From NCBI RefSeq assembly GCF_024584515.1, contig NZ_CP102173.1:1736001-1800000 (forward strand): DNA of 64,000 nucleotides, given 5' to 3'. Below the pieces are notes generated by a model. The model was not told where the DNA came from. It was given only the letters and a program-made list of their open reading frames with translations, and did not search any database. A program made the translations under genes and the position numbers. This DNA comes from Aeromicrobium wangtongii (GTDB taxonomy: Bacteria > Actinomycetota > Actinomycetes > Propionibacteriales > Nocardioidaceae). Positions 51,130 through 62,475 of this stretch are shown here, in pieces (the stretch's first letter is position 1; the number at the start of each line of letters is the position of its first letter).

Positions 51130-53829
51130 TCAGGGCAGCGGAAAGTCCCTGAGATGGCGCCGGGAGGTGATGTCCAGCTTGCGGAAGATGTTCCGGAGGT
51201 GGGCGTCGATCGTGCGGGGGCTGAGGAACAGCTGCGCCGCCACCTCCCGTGAGGTCGCGCCGGTCGCCACGAGCCTGGCGATCTGCGCTTCCTGGGCGGT
51301 GAGGGCGTCGGTGGGCTGAGCGGTCCGCTTGCGGGGATGCTCGCCAGTGGCGCGCAGCTCGCGGGCAGCGCGCGCGGCGAATGCCTCCGCACCCATGGCG
51401 GACAGCAGGTCATGGGCGGTGCGGAGCTGTTCGCGGGCGTCCTGCCGTCGGCCCTGGCGGCGCAACCACTCGCCGTAGACAAGGTGCGCGCGGGCGAGAT
51501 GGGTGGCCATCCGGCAGCGGCCAAGTCGTTCGATCGCCTCGCGGTAGTGGACCTCCGCGTCAGGACCAACGGTGGTCAGCGCCCGTGCGCGTGCGGCAAG
51601 CCCCAACCCGAACTCCGTCCCACTGGCGCGGGCCCGGGAGCTGAGCTCCTCCACCGCGCCGGCCGCCTGCTCCGGGTCACCGGCACGGGATGCCGCTTCG
51701 ACGAGCTCGGGCACCGCACTGCTGGAGTGTGGGAAGTCATCGTGCTCCCACGGTGGCGTGGCCGAGGCGAGAGCTGCGGGGTAATTGCCCAATCCGTTGT
51801 GCAGGTAGGCCATGGAGACCTCACTCGAGCCGAGCGTCGTGCCCTCACCCCGCCGGGTCGCATCCGCCACGATCGCCACGCTGAGGGCCGTGGCCTCGGA
51901 TTGCCGTCCGCGCCAGGCAGCCAGGATGAACCTGGCGTTCGGCAGCGGAGGAGCACCGGTCGCCCGCGAGATCTCGTCAACCTCCGAGAGGAGCTCGGCG
52001 GCACGTGAGAGCTCGCCGGTGAGCACCAGGACGACCGACATGGCATTCAGCGCAGCGGGAAGTGTGGACAGTGCCCCTGTCTCGCGGGCGTTCCGGACGG
52101 CGCCGCTGGCCAGGGTGAAGAACGACTCGTCGTCCCACAGCATCACCGAGACGTGGCACGCCAGCCACAGCCAGCGGCCGTTGTCCTCCTCAGGTGGGGC
52201 GTCGTCCTGGCACAGCGCCTCGAGTGCCAGCCGCAGCGTGGGAACGCTCGCCTCGTACCCGCGGGTGAACCGCGTGGTCAGTCCGTCCAGCAGCAGATCG
52301 ACCGCCCGGGGCGGCGTCGGCGGGGGAGGCGCTTCCTGGGCTGCTGCTTCGGCCACCTCCCGCATTCCGCGGCCCCGAGAGAGGCGACCGGCGTGGAAGG
52401 ACGCCTCGAACGCCTGCACGTAGGCCTCGCGCGCCAATGCCCCGTCCAGCGGACCCAGCGTCCTGGCGGCGTCGAGAAGCATCGTGGCCCCCTCGCTCCC
52501 GCGCGTGGAGTGGAACGCGATCTGGGCGCGGAGCAGCTCGAGCTTGGCGCATTGCAGGGCGTCCAGCGGCCCGGCCGCGGCGTTGGCCAACAGCTCCAGA
52601 GCGGCGTCGGAGGCGCCGGCGCCGTGGCTGGCGTACGCGGCTTCGAGCGTCCGCGTTGCCCGGGCGGAGGGATCGGGCGTCAGCTCCGCCGCGCGCTCCA
52701 GGAACGCGGCTGCTGCGGCCAGGCCGCCGCGCGCTCGGACCCGACCCGCCGAGCGCGCCAGCTCAGCGGCAGCCTCCTCGTCGGTTCCCAGCACGGATCT
52801 CGCCCGGTGCCACGCTCGCCGGTCAGGGTCCCGCTGGGCGTCGGTGGCGGCAGCCAGTGCGGCGTGGGCGCGACGCTGGTCCGGCGGTGTGGCCGCGTGG
52901 TAGACCGCCGAGCGGGCCAACGGATGGCGGAACCACACCCGATCGCCGATCTCCAGCAACCCGCTGGCCTCTGCGGGCGCAGCCGACTCGGGGCCGATGC
53001 CGAGCTCAGCCGCTGCGCGCCACAACAGCGCCGCCTCGCCGGTGGGCTCTGCTGCGGCGACCACCAGCAGCAGTCGGGTCTCGGCCGGCAGGTGGGCGGA
53101 ACGACGGCGGAAGCTGTCCTCGATGCGGCTTGGCACGCTCGCCGCCTCCGGCACCTCGAATCCACCGGCCAGCAGCGCGGCAGACGCACCGCGAGGCAGC
53201 TCCAGGAGCGCCAAGGGGTTGCCGCGCGCCTCCGCGATGATCCGGTTGCAGACCCCTTCGTCCAACGGCGTGCCGACCGCGGTGGCCAGAAGCTGCCGTG
53301 CGTCGGAGTCACCGAGGCCGTCCAGCCTCATCTCGGGAAGGCCTGCGAGCGGATCGTCGCCCGCCACGGAGTCGCGCCGCGCGAACAGCAGAACCACCCG
53401 CTCGGCGGACACCCGCCGTGCCACGAACGCCAAGACCTGCGCAGACGCCTCGTCCAGCCACTGCACATCGTCGACCAGACACAGCACCGGCCCGTCCTCG
53501 GCGACCCCGGCCAGCAGGTGGAGAACGGCCAGACCCAGGAGGAGTCCTTCCGGCGCGGGGCCGCTGCGCTGCCCGAACGCCACGCCCAAGGCCGCTTGCT
53601 GGGGGACCGGCAGCTCGCCCGCGCGGTCCAGCAGCGGCGCACACAGCTGATGCAGGCCCGCGAACGCGAACTGCGTCTCCGCCTCAACTCCGACGGAGGT
53701 CTCCACCCGGAACCCACAGGAGGACGCGGCGTCGCGGGCATGTTCCAGGATCGCGCTCTTGCCGATGCCCGCCTCGCCGCGCACGACGAGCACCCCGCTG
53801 CACCCCGCTGCGCTCCGCTTGCGCGTCAC
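51130..53829 (-). CDS. LuxR/LAL-family regulator, N-terminus frameshifted
   Basis: An 899-residue LAL regulator: Walker A GEAGIGKSA near residue 18, Walker B LCLVDDVQWLDE, a long TPR-like middle region and a C-terminal LuxR helix-turn-helix (LTAQEAQIARLVATGATSREVAA). The family normally begins with about 30 residues before the P-loop (LVGR-E...). These are found in another frame: GTG 53881 gives LLGRPAEREAIERLL, and a 10-bp tandem duplication at 53791-53810 shifts the frame. GTG 53829 could still give a protein that keeps the P-loop. Pseudogene or phase-variable switch are both possible. Confidence 0.85.
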   Translation of the reverse strand: MTRKRSAAGCSGVLVVRGEAGIGKSAILEHARDAASSCGFRVETSVGVEAETQFAFAGLHQLCAPLLDRAGELPVPQQAALGVAFGQRSGPAPEGLLLGLAVLHLLAGVAEDGPVLCLVDDVQWLDEASAQVLAFVARRVSAERVVLLFARRDSVAGDDPLAGLPEMRLDGLGDSDARQLLATAVGTPLDEGVCNRIIAEARGNPLALLELPRGASAALLAGGFEVPEAASVPSRIEDSFRRRSAHLPAETRLLLVVAAAEPTGEAALLWRAAAELGIGPESAAPAEASGLLEIGDRVWFRHPLARSAVYHAATPPDQRRAHAALAAATDAQRDPDRRAWHRARSVLGTDEEAAAELARSAGRVRARGGLAAAAAFLERAAELTPDPSARATRTLEAAYASHGAGASDAALELLANAAAGPLDALQCAKLELLRAQIAFHSTRGSEGATMLLDAARTLGPLDGALAREAYVQAFEASFHAGRLSRGRGMREVAEAAAQEAPPPPTPPRAVDLLLDGLTTRFTRGYEASVPTLRLALEALCQDDAPPEEDNGRWLWLACHVSVMLWDDESFFTLASGAVRNARETGALSTLPAALNAMSVVLVLTGELSRAAELLSEVDEISRATGAPPLPNARFILAAWRGRQSEATALSVAIVADATRRGEGTTLGSSEVSMAYLHNGLGNYPAALASATPPWEHDDFPHSSSAVPELVEAASRAGDPEQAAGAVEELSSRARASGTEFGLGLAARARALTTVGPDAEVHYREAIERLGRCRMATHLARAHLVYGEWLRRQGRRQDAREQLRTAHDLLSAMGAEAFAARAARELRATGEHPRKRTAQPTDALTAQEAQIARLVATGATSREVAAQLFLSPRTIDAHLRNIFRKLDITSRRHLRDFPLP
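53791..53810. repeat. 10-bp tandem duplication causing a frameshift in the LAL gene
   Basis: CACCCCGCTG occurs twice in tandem. Removing one copy joins ERS-GV to LVVRGEAGIGKS and restores the family N-terminus. Confidence 0.85.
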
Positions 53830-54079
53830 TGAGCAGCCGCTCGATCGCCTCGCGCTCCGCAGGTCGACCTAACAGAGCCACCGGGCACGCTCCCGTCTCG
53901 TGACGTGCGGACTAGGCGATTATCACCTACGCGAGCCGCCTGCCGCTGCGTTTCGCCACAAGAAGGGGGTGGGCAACCGGCGACGAACCGAGGTTTTCAC
54001 CGACGCGAGAGCGGGGCCACCTGGGCGAACCTGATGACACAGCACCGGGACCCGCCGGTGCGGAGGCAAGGAGCCCACC

Positions 54080-54961
54080 ATGTCCGCCGATCACGTCATC
54101 GAGGTCGAACGTCTCAGCGTCACCTATGGGGACTTCGTCGCCGTTCGGGACCTGTCCTTCCATGTGAAGCGGGGTGAGCTCTACGCATTGCTCGGATCGA
54201 ACGGAGCCGGCAAGACGTCCACCCTGGAGGTCGTCGAAGGTCACCGCCCGGTCACATCGGGCGCGGTGCGGGTGTTCGGGGAGAGCCCGCAGAACCGGAG
54301 CGCGGTACGTCCGCGCATGGGAATGATGCTGCAGGAGAGCGGGTTCGCTCGCGATCTGACGGTTCGGGACTCCGTCGGTCTGGTCGGCGCGCTGAGCGGA
54401 AGGCGCGACGACGTCGACCGGGCGCTCGGGTTGGCCGGCTTGACTCGCAAGCGGGACACCCGGGTCTCCCAGCTCTCCGGCGGCGAGAAGCGTCGCCTGG
54501 ACTTCGCCACCGCCGTGTTCGGGGCGCCGGAGCTCATCATCCTGGACGAGCCCACGGCAGGCCTGGACATCCAGTCCCGGGATGCGCTCTGGGCCTCCGT
54601 GGACCAGCTTCGTGACAAGGGATCCACGGTCGTGCTGACCACCCACTACCTGGAGGAGGCGCAGCAGCGCGCCGACCGCGTCGGGCTCATGCACCGAGGC
54701 ACCCTCCGGCGAGAGGGCACCGTCGAGGAGCTGACACAAACCCTGCCGTCGAAGATCAGCTTCGCGCTGGATCCGGGTGACCCCGAACCGCCGGTCGTCG
54801 GTGCCCGCAACGGTGCCTTCCACGTCGAGACCTTCGACCTGCAGGGTGACCTTCACCGACTCCTGGACTGGGCGCAGCGGGCCGGCGTGGAGCTGCAGCA
54901 GCTGGAAGCCGGACCAACCCGCCTCGACGACGTCTTCCGCACCCTCGACGCCGCCGCCTGA
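54080..54961 (+). CDS. ABC transporter ATP-binding protein (ABC-2 type)
   Basis: A 293-residue ATPase with Walker A GSNGAGKTS (39-47), signature LSGGEKRR, Walker B LIILDEPTAG, switch H in LTTHYLEEA. The C-terminal 70 residues (after REGTVEELTQTL) form the accessory domain of drug-type ABC-2 exporters. The next gene, 28 bases on, is the permease; the third is a Ser/Thr kinase overlapping the permease stop. Such operons export lipids or antibiotics in actinobacteria; the substrate is unknown. Confidence 0.93.
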   Translation: MSADHVIEVERLSVTYGDFVAVRDLSFHVKRGELYALLGSNGAGKTSTLEVVEGHRPVTSGAVRVFGESPQNRSAVRPRMGMMLQESGFARDLTVRDSVGLVGALSGRRDDVDRALGLAGLTRKRDTRVSQLSGGEKRRLDFATAVFGAPELIILDEPTAGLDIQSRDALWASVDQLRDKGSTVVLTTHYLEEAQQRADRVGLMHRGTLRREGTVEELTQTLPSKISFALDPGDPEPPVVGARNGAFHVETFDLQGDLHRLLDWAQRAGVELQQLEAGPTRLDDVFRTLDAAA

Positions 54962-54989
54962 GCACTCCGACCCACGAAGGACCACCGCC

Positions 54990-55705
54990 ATGATCGAGAT
55001 TGCCCGTACCGAACTGATCCAGATCTTCCGCAACAGGCTGGTCCTGGTGACCGGATTGATCATCCCGGTCGCCTTCAGCGTGTACGTCGTCTACCAGCGT
55101 GAGACCTTCCTCGACCTGGGAAGCCTCGGCTACGTCGCGGCGATCATGATGTTCGTCGTGATGGCCCTCGGGCTCTACACCACCGCGGTGACCACGCTGG
55201 CCTCCCGCCGGCAGGACCTCTTTCTCAAGCGGCTGCGGTCCACCGCTGCGAGTGACGTGAACATCCTGGCCGGGCTCCTCGCCCCGCTGACGGTCGTGGC
55301 CCTCCTGCAGGTCGGCGCGATGCTGGCCGTGCTCGGCGTGGTCGCCACCAGCCCGGTTCACACCTGGCTGCTCGTGGTGGCCGTCCTGGCCACCACGTCG
55401 ATGATGGTCGCTCTTGCGCTGGCCACCGCGGGGCTCACGAATTCGCCCGAGCACGCCCAGGTGACCACGCTGCCGGTCACTCTCGCGGTGATTGCGGTAG
55501 CGAGCTGGGTCGGGATCACCGGTACCGAGAACCTCGCCCAGCTCAAACGCCTGTTGCCGGGAGGATCGGCCACCGAGCTGGTCATCAATGCATGGGAGGG
55601 CGGTGTCCCTCTCGACCAGTCCCTGTTGCTCCTTATCCCGACCGTGGGCTGGGTCGCTGCCGCCGTCGCGCTGGCCACGCGGTTCTTCCAGTGGGAGCCA
55701 CGCCG

Positions 55706-55709
<4 letters not shown>
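54990..55709 (+). CDS. ABC-2 type permease
   Basis: A 239-residue membrane protein with six hydrophobic segments. The N-terminus MIEIARTELIQIFRNR is the usual ABC-2 amphipathic start; RRQDLFLKRLRSTAAS is the coupling region. ATG 54990 has GAAGG upstream. It is short for the family but complete. It works with the upstream ATPase. Confidence 0.9.
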
Positions 55710-57598
<1,889 letters not shown>

Positions 57599-57602
<4 letters not shown>

Positions 57603-57913
57603 CAGACATCCAGGTTCTCCCGGATCCGTCCCGCCTGCGCTACCAGGCGAGCATCGACGGTGAGGTCGCAGGCTTTGTCGAGTACATCCTGACCGATGAG
57701 CTGATCGTCTTCACCCACACCGAGGTCCACCCACGGTTCGAGGGCAGGGGCGTCGGCTCGGCGATCGCCCGGTTCGCGCTGGACGACGTCCGTGCCACCG
57801 GAAGTCGCAAGGTGATGCCCCTGTGCCCGTTCATCAAGGGCTGGATCGGTCGGCACCGCGAGTACGTGCCCATCGTGTACGGCGTCCCTGAGCCGGCGAA
57901 GGACAACAGATGA
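57599..57913 (+). CDS. Small GNAT N-acetyltransferase (YjdJ-type)
   Basis: A 104-residue GNAT-like protein. ADGEVAGFVEYIL, FTHTEVHPRFEGRGVGSAIARFALD (acetyl-CoA binding, QxxGxG-like FEGRGVGSA) and PLCPFIKGWI(G)R at the C-terminus match the small YjdJ/GTNAT family. Substrate unknown. It overlaps both neighbours by ATGA-type junctions. A related gene follows. Confidence 0.88.
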
Positions 57914-58302
57914 TCACGACACTCAAGGACAAGCGCGGTGCGACCATGACGGTCGAGCTGGAGATCGACGACCCGGTCAGCTCGTACAGGGTGAGGCCAG
58001 AGGGCGAGCGGGCTGTGGGCCGCGCTGACTTCGTTGACCCGCCCGGGACCGGCCGTGATCGGATCTTCTTCCACACCGAGGTGGACGACGAGTTCGGTGG
58101 ACGGGGTCTGGCGGGGTTGCTGGTCCGGGCGGCGCTCGACGACAGCATCCGCAGCAAGGTCACCGTCGTGCCGGTGTGTCCGGTCTTCGCGCGGTACCTG
58201 ACGGCGCACGGCAGCGAGTTCACCGCGAGGGGCGGAGTGTTCCGCCGACCGACCCCTGCCGACATCGCCGTGGTCACCCGGGCCGTACGAGGCCAGGCAT
58301 GA
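57910..58302 (+). CDS. Small GNAT N-acetyltransferase (YjdJ-type) 2
   Basis: A 130-residue GNAT-like protein with FFHTEVDDEFGGRGLAGLLVRAALDD and VVPVCPVFARYLTAHG, the same family as the preceding gene. The two share HTEV..(R/E)F.GRG and a VCP(V/F) block. They may be tandem duplicates or a heteromeric pair. The start overlaps the previous stop. Confidence 0.88.
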   Translation: MITTLKDKRGATMTVELEIDDPVSSYRVRPEGERAVGRADFVDPPGTGRDRIFFHTEVDDEFGGRGLAGLLVRAALDDSIRSKVTVVPVCPVFARYLTAHGSEFTARGGVFRRPTPADIAVVTRAVRGQA

Positions 58303-58315
58303 CGGAGGAGGCCCG

Positions 58316-59647
58316 ATGCGACCCATCATTCCGGACTACCTGACCGATGCGCTTGCTGATGTCGAGCCGGACGTCTCGGGAGAGCTGGCGGCATACATCC
58401 CCGAGCTCGCGGGAGCAGACCCTGATCGCCTCGGTGCCGTCTTCGCCACCCTGGACGGCACGATCTACGGCGCCGGTGACATCGACCACGAGTTCACGAT
58501 CCAATCGATCTCCAAACCGTTCACGTACGCGCTGGCGCTGGCTGATCGCGGTTTCCACCCGGTGCTCGACAAGGTCGGCGTCGAGCCGTCGGGGGAGGCC
58601 TTCAACCAGATCTCCCTCGAACACGGGAGTGGGCGCCCGCTCAATCCGATGATCAACGCCGGCGCGATCACCGCGCACTCCCTGGCCGGCCCGCAAGGGC
58701 TGGATCCGGCGGGGCGGGTCGAGCGGGTGATCGACGGCTTGTCCGCGTTCGCCGGCCGACGGCTGGCGATCGACGAGGCGGTGTGTGCGTCCGAGATGGG
58801 GCACGCGCACCGCAACCTTGCCATCGCGCACATGCTCCGCAGCTACGACATCCTCACCGAGGACCCCACTGCCGTCGTCGAGGGGTACGTCCGTCAGTGC
58901 TCCGTGCTCGTCACCGCGCGGGACCTGGGCGTCATGGCCGCAACGCTTGCCAACGGCGGGGTGAATCCGCTGTCGGGTGAGCAGGTGATCCCTCGACCGG
59001 TCGTGCGTCAGGTGCTCAGCGTCATGGCCACCTGCGGAATGTACGACGCTGCGGGGGACTGGGCGACACACGTCGGCATTCCGGCGAAGAGCGGAGTGGC
59101 CGGCGGGCTCATCGGGGCGCTGCCCGGGCAGATCGGCATCGCCACGTTCTCACCACGGCTGGACGCGCACGGCAACAGCGTGCGGGGGGTGTCCTTGTTC
59201 GAGCAGTTCTCGTCCGATGCGGGCCTGCACGTGATGGAGGTGCCGGAGTCCGCGCCCTCGGTCGTGCGATCGAACCGCGTCGATGGCGACCGATCGGACG
59301 CTGTCCGGGTGATCCAGCTGCAAGGGGGAATCCGCTTTGCCGGCGCCGAACGAATCGTCCGTGAAGCTGCCGGCAACGTGTTCCCCGAGACCAAGGTGGC
59401 CCTGGATCTCAGGATGGTCTACTCGATCGACGACGTGGCACGACGCATGCTGCTCGAGGTCACGCGTCGGCTCACCCTGGACGGCCACGACGTCTACCTG
59501 GTGGACCCGGAATCGATCCTGCCGGATCCCGATCCCGGCGATGGTGGCCGAGTCACCGTTGTCGAGGACCTTCACCACGTTGTTCGCAACGTCCTCGCTA
59601 CCTCGCAGGCCATGAGCGGTCCTGCCGAACGGAGAGTTCCGACATGA
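58316..59647 (+). CDS. glsA: Glutaminase A with C-terminal STAS domain
   Basis: A 443-residue protein; residues 1-310 are a serine-dependent glutaminase (SISK at 64-67, NPMINAGAI, GGVNPLSGEQVI, SGVAGG near 255), converting glutamine to glutamate and ammonia. Residues about 330-430 form a STAS domain (VIQLQGGIRFAGAERIV), an architecture known for some actinobacterial glutaminases. ATG 58316 follows the GNAT gene by 13 bases; its TGA overlaps the start of pirin. Confidence 0.93.
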   Translation: MRPIIPDYLTDALADVEPDVSGELAAYIPELAGADPDRLGAVFATLDGTIYGAGDIDHEFTIQSISKPFTYALALADRGFHPVLDKVGVEPSGEAFNQISLEHGSGRPLNPMINAGAITAHSLAGPQGLDPAGRVERVIDGLSAFAGRRLAIDEAVCASEMGHAHRNLAIAHMLRSYDILTEDPTAVVEGYVRQCSVLVTARDLGVMAATLANGGVNPLSGEQVIPRPVVRQVLSVMATCGMYDAAGDWATHVGIPAKSGVAGGLIGALPGQIGIATFSPRLDAHGNSVRGVSLFEQFSSDAGLHVMEVPESAPSVVRSNRVDGDRSDAVRVIQLQGGIRFAGAERIVREAAGNVFPETKVALDLRMVYSIDDVARRMLLEVTRRLTLDGHDVYLVDPESILPDPDPGDGGRVTVVEDLHHVVRNVLATSQAMSGPAERRVPT

Positions 59648-60615
59648 GCAACCTCGAGCAGCACCCCGATGAAGAGGTCATCATCACCGCGGTCGCGGAT
59701 CGTCCTGAGATCCTCGAGCCGAGAGAGGTGCCTCTGGGTGGTCAGCGAGCGTTGATGGTCCGGCGCACCCTGCCGCAACGGGCACGCAGCCTCATCGGAG
59801 CCTGGTGCTTCGCCGACTCGTTCGGACCGACGCAGGCACCCGCCGCGCGGACCATGGACACCCGTCCGCATCCGCACACCGGGCTGCAGACGGTCAGCTG
59901 GCTCTACGCCGGCAAGCTCGAGCACCGCGACTCCGTGGGCAGCCTTGCCCACATCGTTCCCGGCCAGGTGAACCTGATGACGGCTGGGCGGGGCATCCAG
60001 CACTCGGAGGTCTCGACCGAGGACGCCCGCTCCCTGCACGGTGTGCAGCTGTGGGTCGCCCTGCCGGAGGCCAGCCGATGGACGGAACCACTGTTCGAGC
60101 ACTACGTGCCGAGTCCGGTTCTGCATGGTGACGCCACAGTGCGCGTCTTCCTGGGCGAGCTCCTCGGACAGTCGGTTCCCTTGACGACGTTCAGTCCTCT
60201 CGTGGCGGCGCAGGTCGACGTGCCTGCTGGCGGCGAGGTGCGCCTCCCGGTCAACCCTGCCTTCGAGCACGGTCTGCTCGTTGACGCTGGTAGACCGGTG
60301 CTGAACGGGGTCGAGGCCGGTGCCGACCAGCTCTGCTACGTCCCGCCGGGGTCTGCAGAGCTCGTCGTTCGCGCTGGTGACGCCGCGGTGCGCGCGCTGC
60401 TCATCGGCGGGGAACCACTGGGCGAGCAGATCGTCATGTGGTGGAACTTCGTCGGCCGGAGTCACGACGAGATCGTCAGCTTCCGTCAGGAGTGGCAGTC
60501 CGAGGTCATCGGAGAGGCCGACCCGGAGGGCCGGTTCGGCGTCGTCAGTGGGTATGACGGTGACCCTCTGCCTGCACCCGTTCTTCCGAATGCACGGCTC
60601 CAGCCCCGTCACTGA
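59644..60615 (+). CDS. Pirin family protein
   Basis: A 323-residue bicupin of the pirin family. HPHTGLQTVSWLYAGKLEHRDS carries the metal-binding histidines, and QVNLMTAGRGIQHSEVS (with His and Glu ligands) follows; the C-terminal cupin has a conserved LLIGGEPLGE. Pirins act as quercetinases or redox-sensing regulators. Its start overlaps the glutaminase stop; its end overlaps the convergent PA14 gene by 7 bases. Confidence 0.93.
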   Translation: MSNLEQHPDEEVIITAVADRPEILEPREVPLGGQRALMVRRTLPQRARSLIGAWCFADSFGPTQAPAARTMDTRPHPHTGLQTVSWLYAGKLEHRDSVGSLAHIVPGQVNLMTAGRGIQHSEVSTEDARSLHGVQLWVALPEASRWTEPLFEHYVPSPVLHGDATVRVFLGELLGQSVPLTTFSPLVAAQVDVPAGGEVRLPVNPAFEHGLLVDAGRPVLNGVEAGADQLCYVPPGSAELVVRAGDAAVRALLIGGEPLGEQIVMWWNFVGRSHDEIVSFRQEWQSEVIGEADPEGRFGVVSGYDGDPLPAPVLPNARLQPRH

Positions 60616-62351
60616 CAGGAGGTGTCATCGGCTCGGTCGAAGAACATCGGCACGGACGACGCCTCGGGGGTCAGGAACTGCATCCGCGACACGAGCGAGT
60701 CGGGGAGAGGCTCCGGAGGTACCGAGTAGCTGGTGCCATCGGCAGTGCTGCGCGCATACAGAGCGAAGCTCGACGAGCTGTCGGCGTTGAATCCGCCGTA
60801 GGTCTGCAGGGCTCGAGCGACCATCCTCTGAGCGGGCGTCAGGGCCAGCGCGGGGTCGTCGACGTCGATCGCCGGGTCGAGCCGCATACGGGTGCCCTCG
60901 GGAACACCGTCCAGCTCCGACCCGTCGGATCGCGTCCCCGGGTAGACGAACGTGGGCGCATTGTTCGGCATGGCGTACCGCAGGGCATGGTCGATGACAC
61001 CTGCATCCATGTCTTGCGGGGTGATCATCCCGGCCAGGTATGACGTCTCACCACCCGAGTGGGCCGGGCCCGCGATGTGGTTGCCGGACCCGGTCGCGAC
61101 GTTGTAGCTGGCCGACGCGATCGCTGTCATCGCGTCCCTGTCGAACGACTGGAACTCGTACAGGCAACCGGTCGCGTCGTCGATGATCGCGATGTGGCCG
61201 TCGGAGTCGGCGGTGGGCGACCACCACGACTGCCACGGGATCGTGAGGGACGTGCCGTTGTTGGTGATGGCGACATCGGTGGTCGGGGTGCCGGCGGGGG
61301 CGTTGTAGACCGTGGTCGTCCAGTCCGTCGAGTTCATCGAGACGCCGTCGACAGCAGCATCGAGCTGGGCGACCCACCCCGCGCTTCGCGGATCCACCGT
61401 CGCGGTGGCGGGCAACGGGGTGTTCCATATCGAGTCTGCCGCGAAGTAGTTGCCAGTCCCGGCGTTCGTGCCGAGCGACTCCCGGGCGGCCACGAATCCG
61501 TAGTTGGCGTCGCCCGTCGTGCTGAAGTAGGCCGCGCGGACGGTGTGGTGGCCTGCGGTCACGAATCTGGTGGACCGTTGCGTGGTCCACGACTCGGCCG
61601 TCCAGCTGTCGTCCACCAAGGTCCCGTCGAGCCAGGCACGGGCCCCGACATTGCCAAGCGTCGACGACAGTGCGTAGGTATCGGACGTCGGGAAGTTGAT
61701 CGTCCCCTCGAAGTCGACGGAGAAGTTGTCCGCGTCGACGCCGGGTGCCGGCGAGCCGGTGAATGACCCGCCGGGAGCGTTCTCGCACCGCGTCAGCGCA
61801 GGGGCTCCTTCGAGCGAGGTGTTGTTGTAGTACCGCGCGCGGTACTGGTTGACACCGCACGCATCGGAGATCACGACAGAGTCGATGGAGACGCTGCGGT
61901 CGCAGGTCCGGTCGGCGAAGTCGTTGTCGTAGGTGAACGTCAGCTGGTGGCTGCCCGGTGTCGTGGTCGCGCCGACATTGAACTCGGTGAACTCGGTGGA
62001 GGTGACTTCGATCGCCCCCAGCGTCGTCCCGTCCAGCCGTGCGGTCAGGACCGGGGCGCCCTGGCAGAGCAACGCCCGCGCACGAACCGTGACCGAGGTC
62101 GTGGTCGTGGTCGTGACGGGCATCGCAAGGTCGCCCGGGCTCCACAGCATGATGCTTGCCCCGCTGGTCGCGGTCGGGTCCGCGAAGGTCATTCCGGCGC
62201 TGGCGGGCGAGGACGTCATGGCAGTCGAGGCGATCGCGGTGTCCACGGATGCCGAGGACGGCACCAGCATCGAGCCTGCGATCGTCGCTGTGGCCAGAGC
62301 GACGAGCATCGCGGTCCGGCGCCTGCGGACCACCCGACTGCGCAACGACAT
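60609..62351 (-). CDS. Large secreted protein with carbohydrate-binding-like and PA14 domains
   Basis: A 580-residue protein with a signal peptide (RTAMLVALATATIAGSML, cut near residue 34), a beta-rich module at 85-162 (LLCQGAPVLTARLDGT ... YDNDFADRTCDRSVSIDSVV, like CBM60-type xylan-binding modules), a PA14-like domain at 168-290 (YRARYYNN, GARAWLDGTLVDD, AAYFSTTGDANYGF) and a C-terminal domain of about 280 residues (FAADSIWNTPLPATA ... ) that I do not recognise. Cell-wall or polysaccharide binding is likely. ATG 62351 has GGGAGGG upstream. Confidence 0.82.
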   Translation of the reverse strand: MSLRSRVVRRRRTAMLVALATATIAGSMLVPSSASVDTAIASTAMTSSPASAGMTFADPTATSGASIMLWSPGDLAMPVTTTTTTSVTVRARALLCQGAPVLTARLDGTTLGAIEVTSTEFTEFNVGATTTPGSHQLTFTYDNDFADRTCDRSVSIDSVVISDACGVNQYRARYYNNTSLEGAPALTRCENAPGGSFTGSPAPGVDADNFSVDFEGTINFPTSDTYALSSTLGNVGARAWLDGTLVDDSWTAESWTTQRSTRFVTAGHHTVRAAYFSTTGDANYGFVAARESLGTNAGTGNYFAADSIWNTPLPATATVDPRSAGWVAQLDAAVDGVSMNSTDWTTTVYNAPAGTPTTDVAITNNGTSLTIPWQSWWSPTADSDGHIAIIDDATGCLYEFQSFDRDAMTAIASASYNVATGSGNHIAGPAHSGGETSYLAGMITPQDMDAGVIDHALRYAMPNNAPTFVYPGTRSDGSELDGVPEGTRMRLDPAIDVDDPALALTPAQRMVARALQTYGGFNADSSSSFALYARSTADGTSYSVPPEPLPDSLVSRMQFLTPEASSVPMFFDRADDTSCQ

Positions 62352-62475
62352 CTTTGACCCTCCCAGGCTGTGGGGAGAGCGTGACAGCGGGCGGCGGTGT
62401 TGTAAAGGAACCACCGACACGCAGCCGCCGGGCCCCGAGCCGGTGGTATGTCGTCCCGTTGTGAGGTACTGGGGT

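Noticed and set aside
45558-53829. Two LAL regulators and an ABC operon considered as a biosynthetic cluster
   Set aside because: No polyketide synthase, peptide synthetase, terpene synthase or RiPP core enzyme is present.
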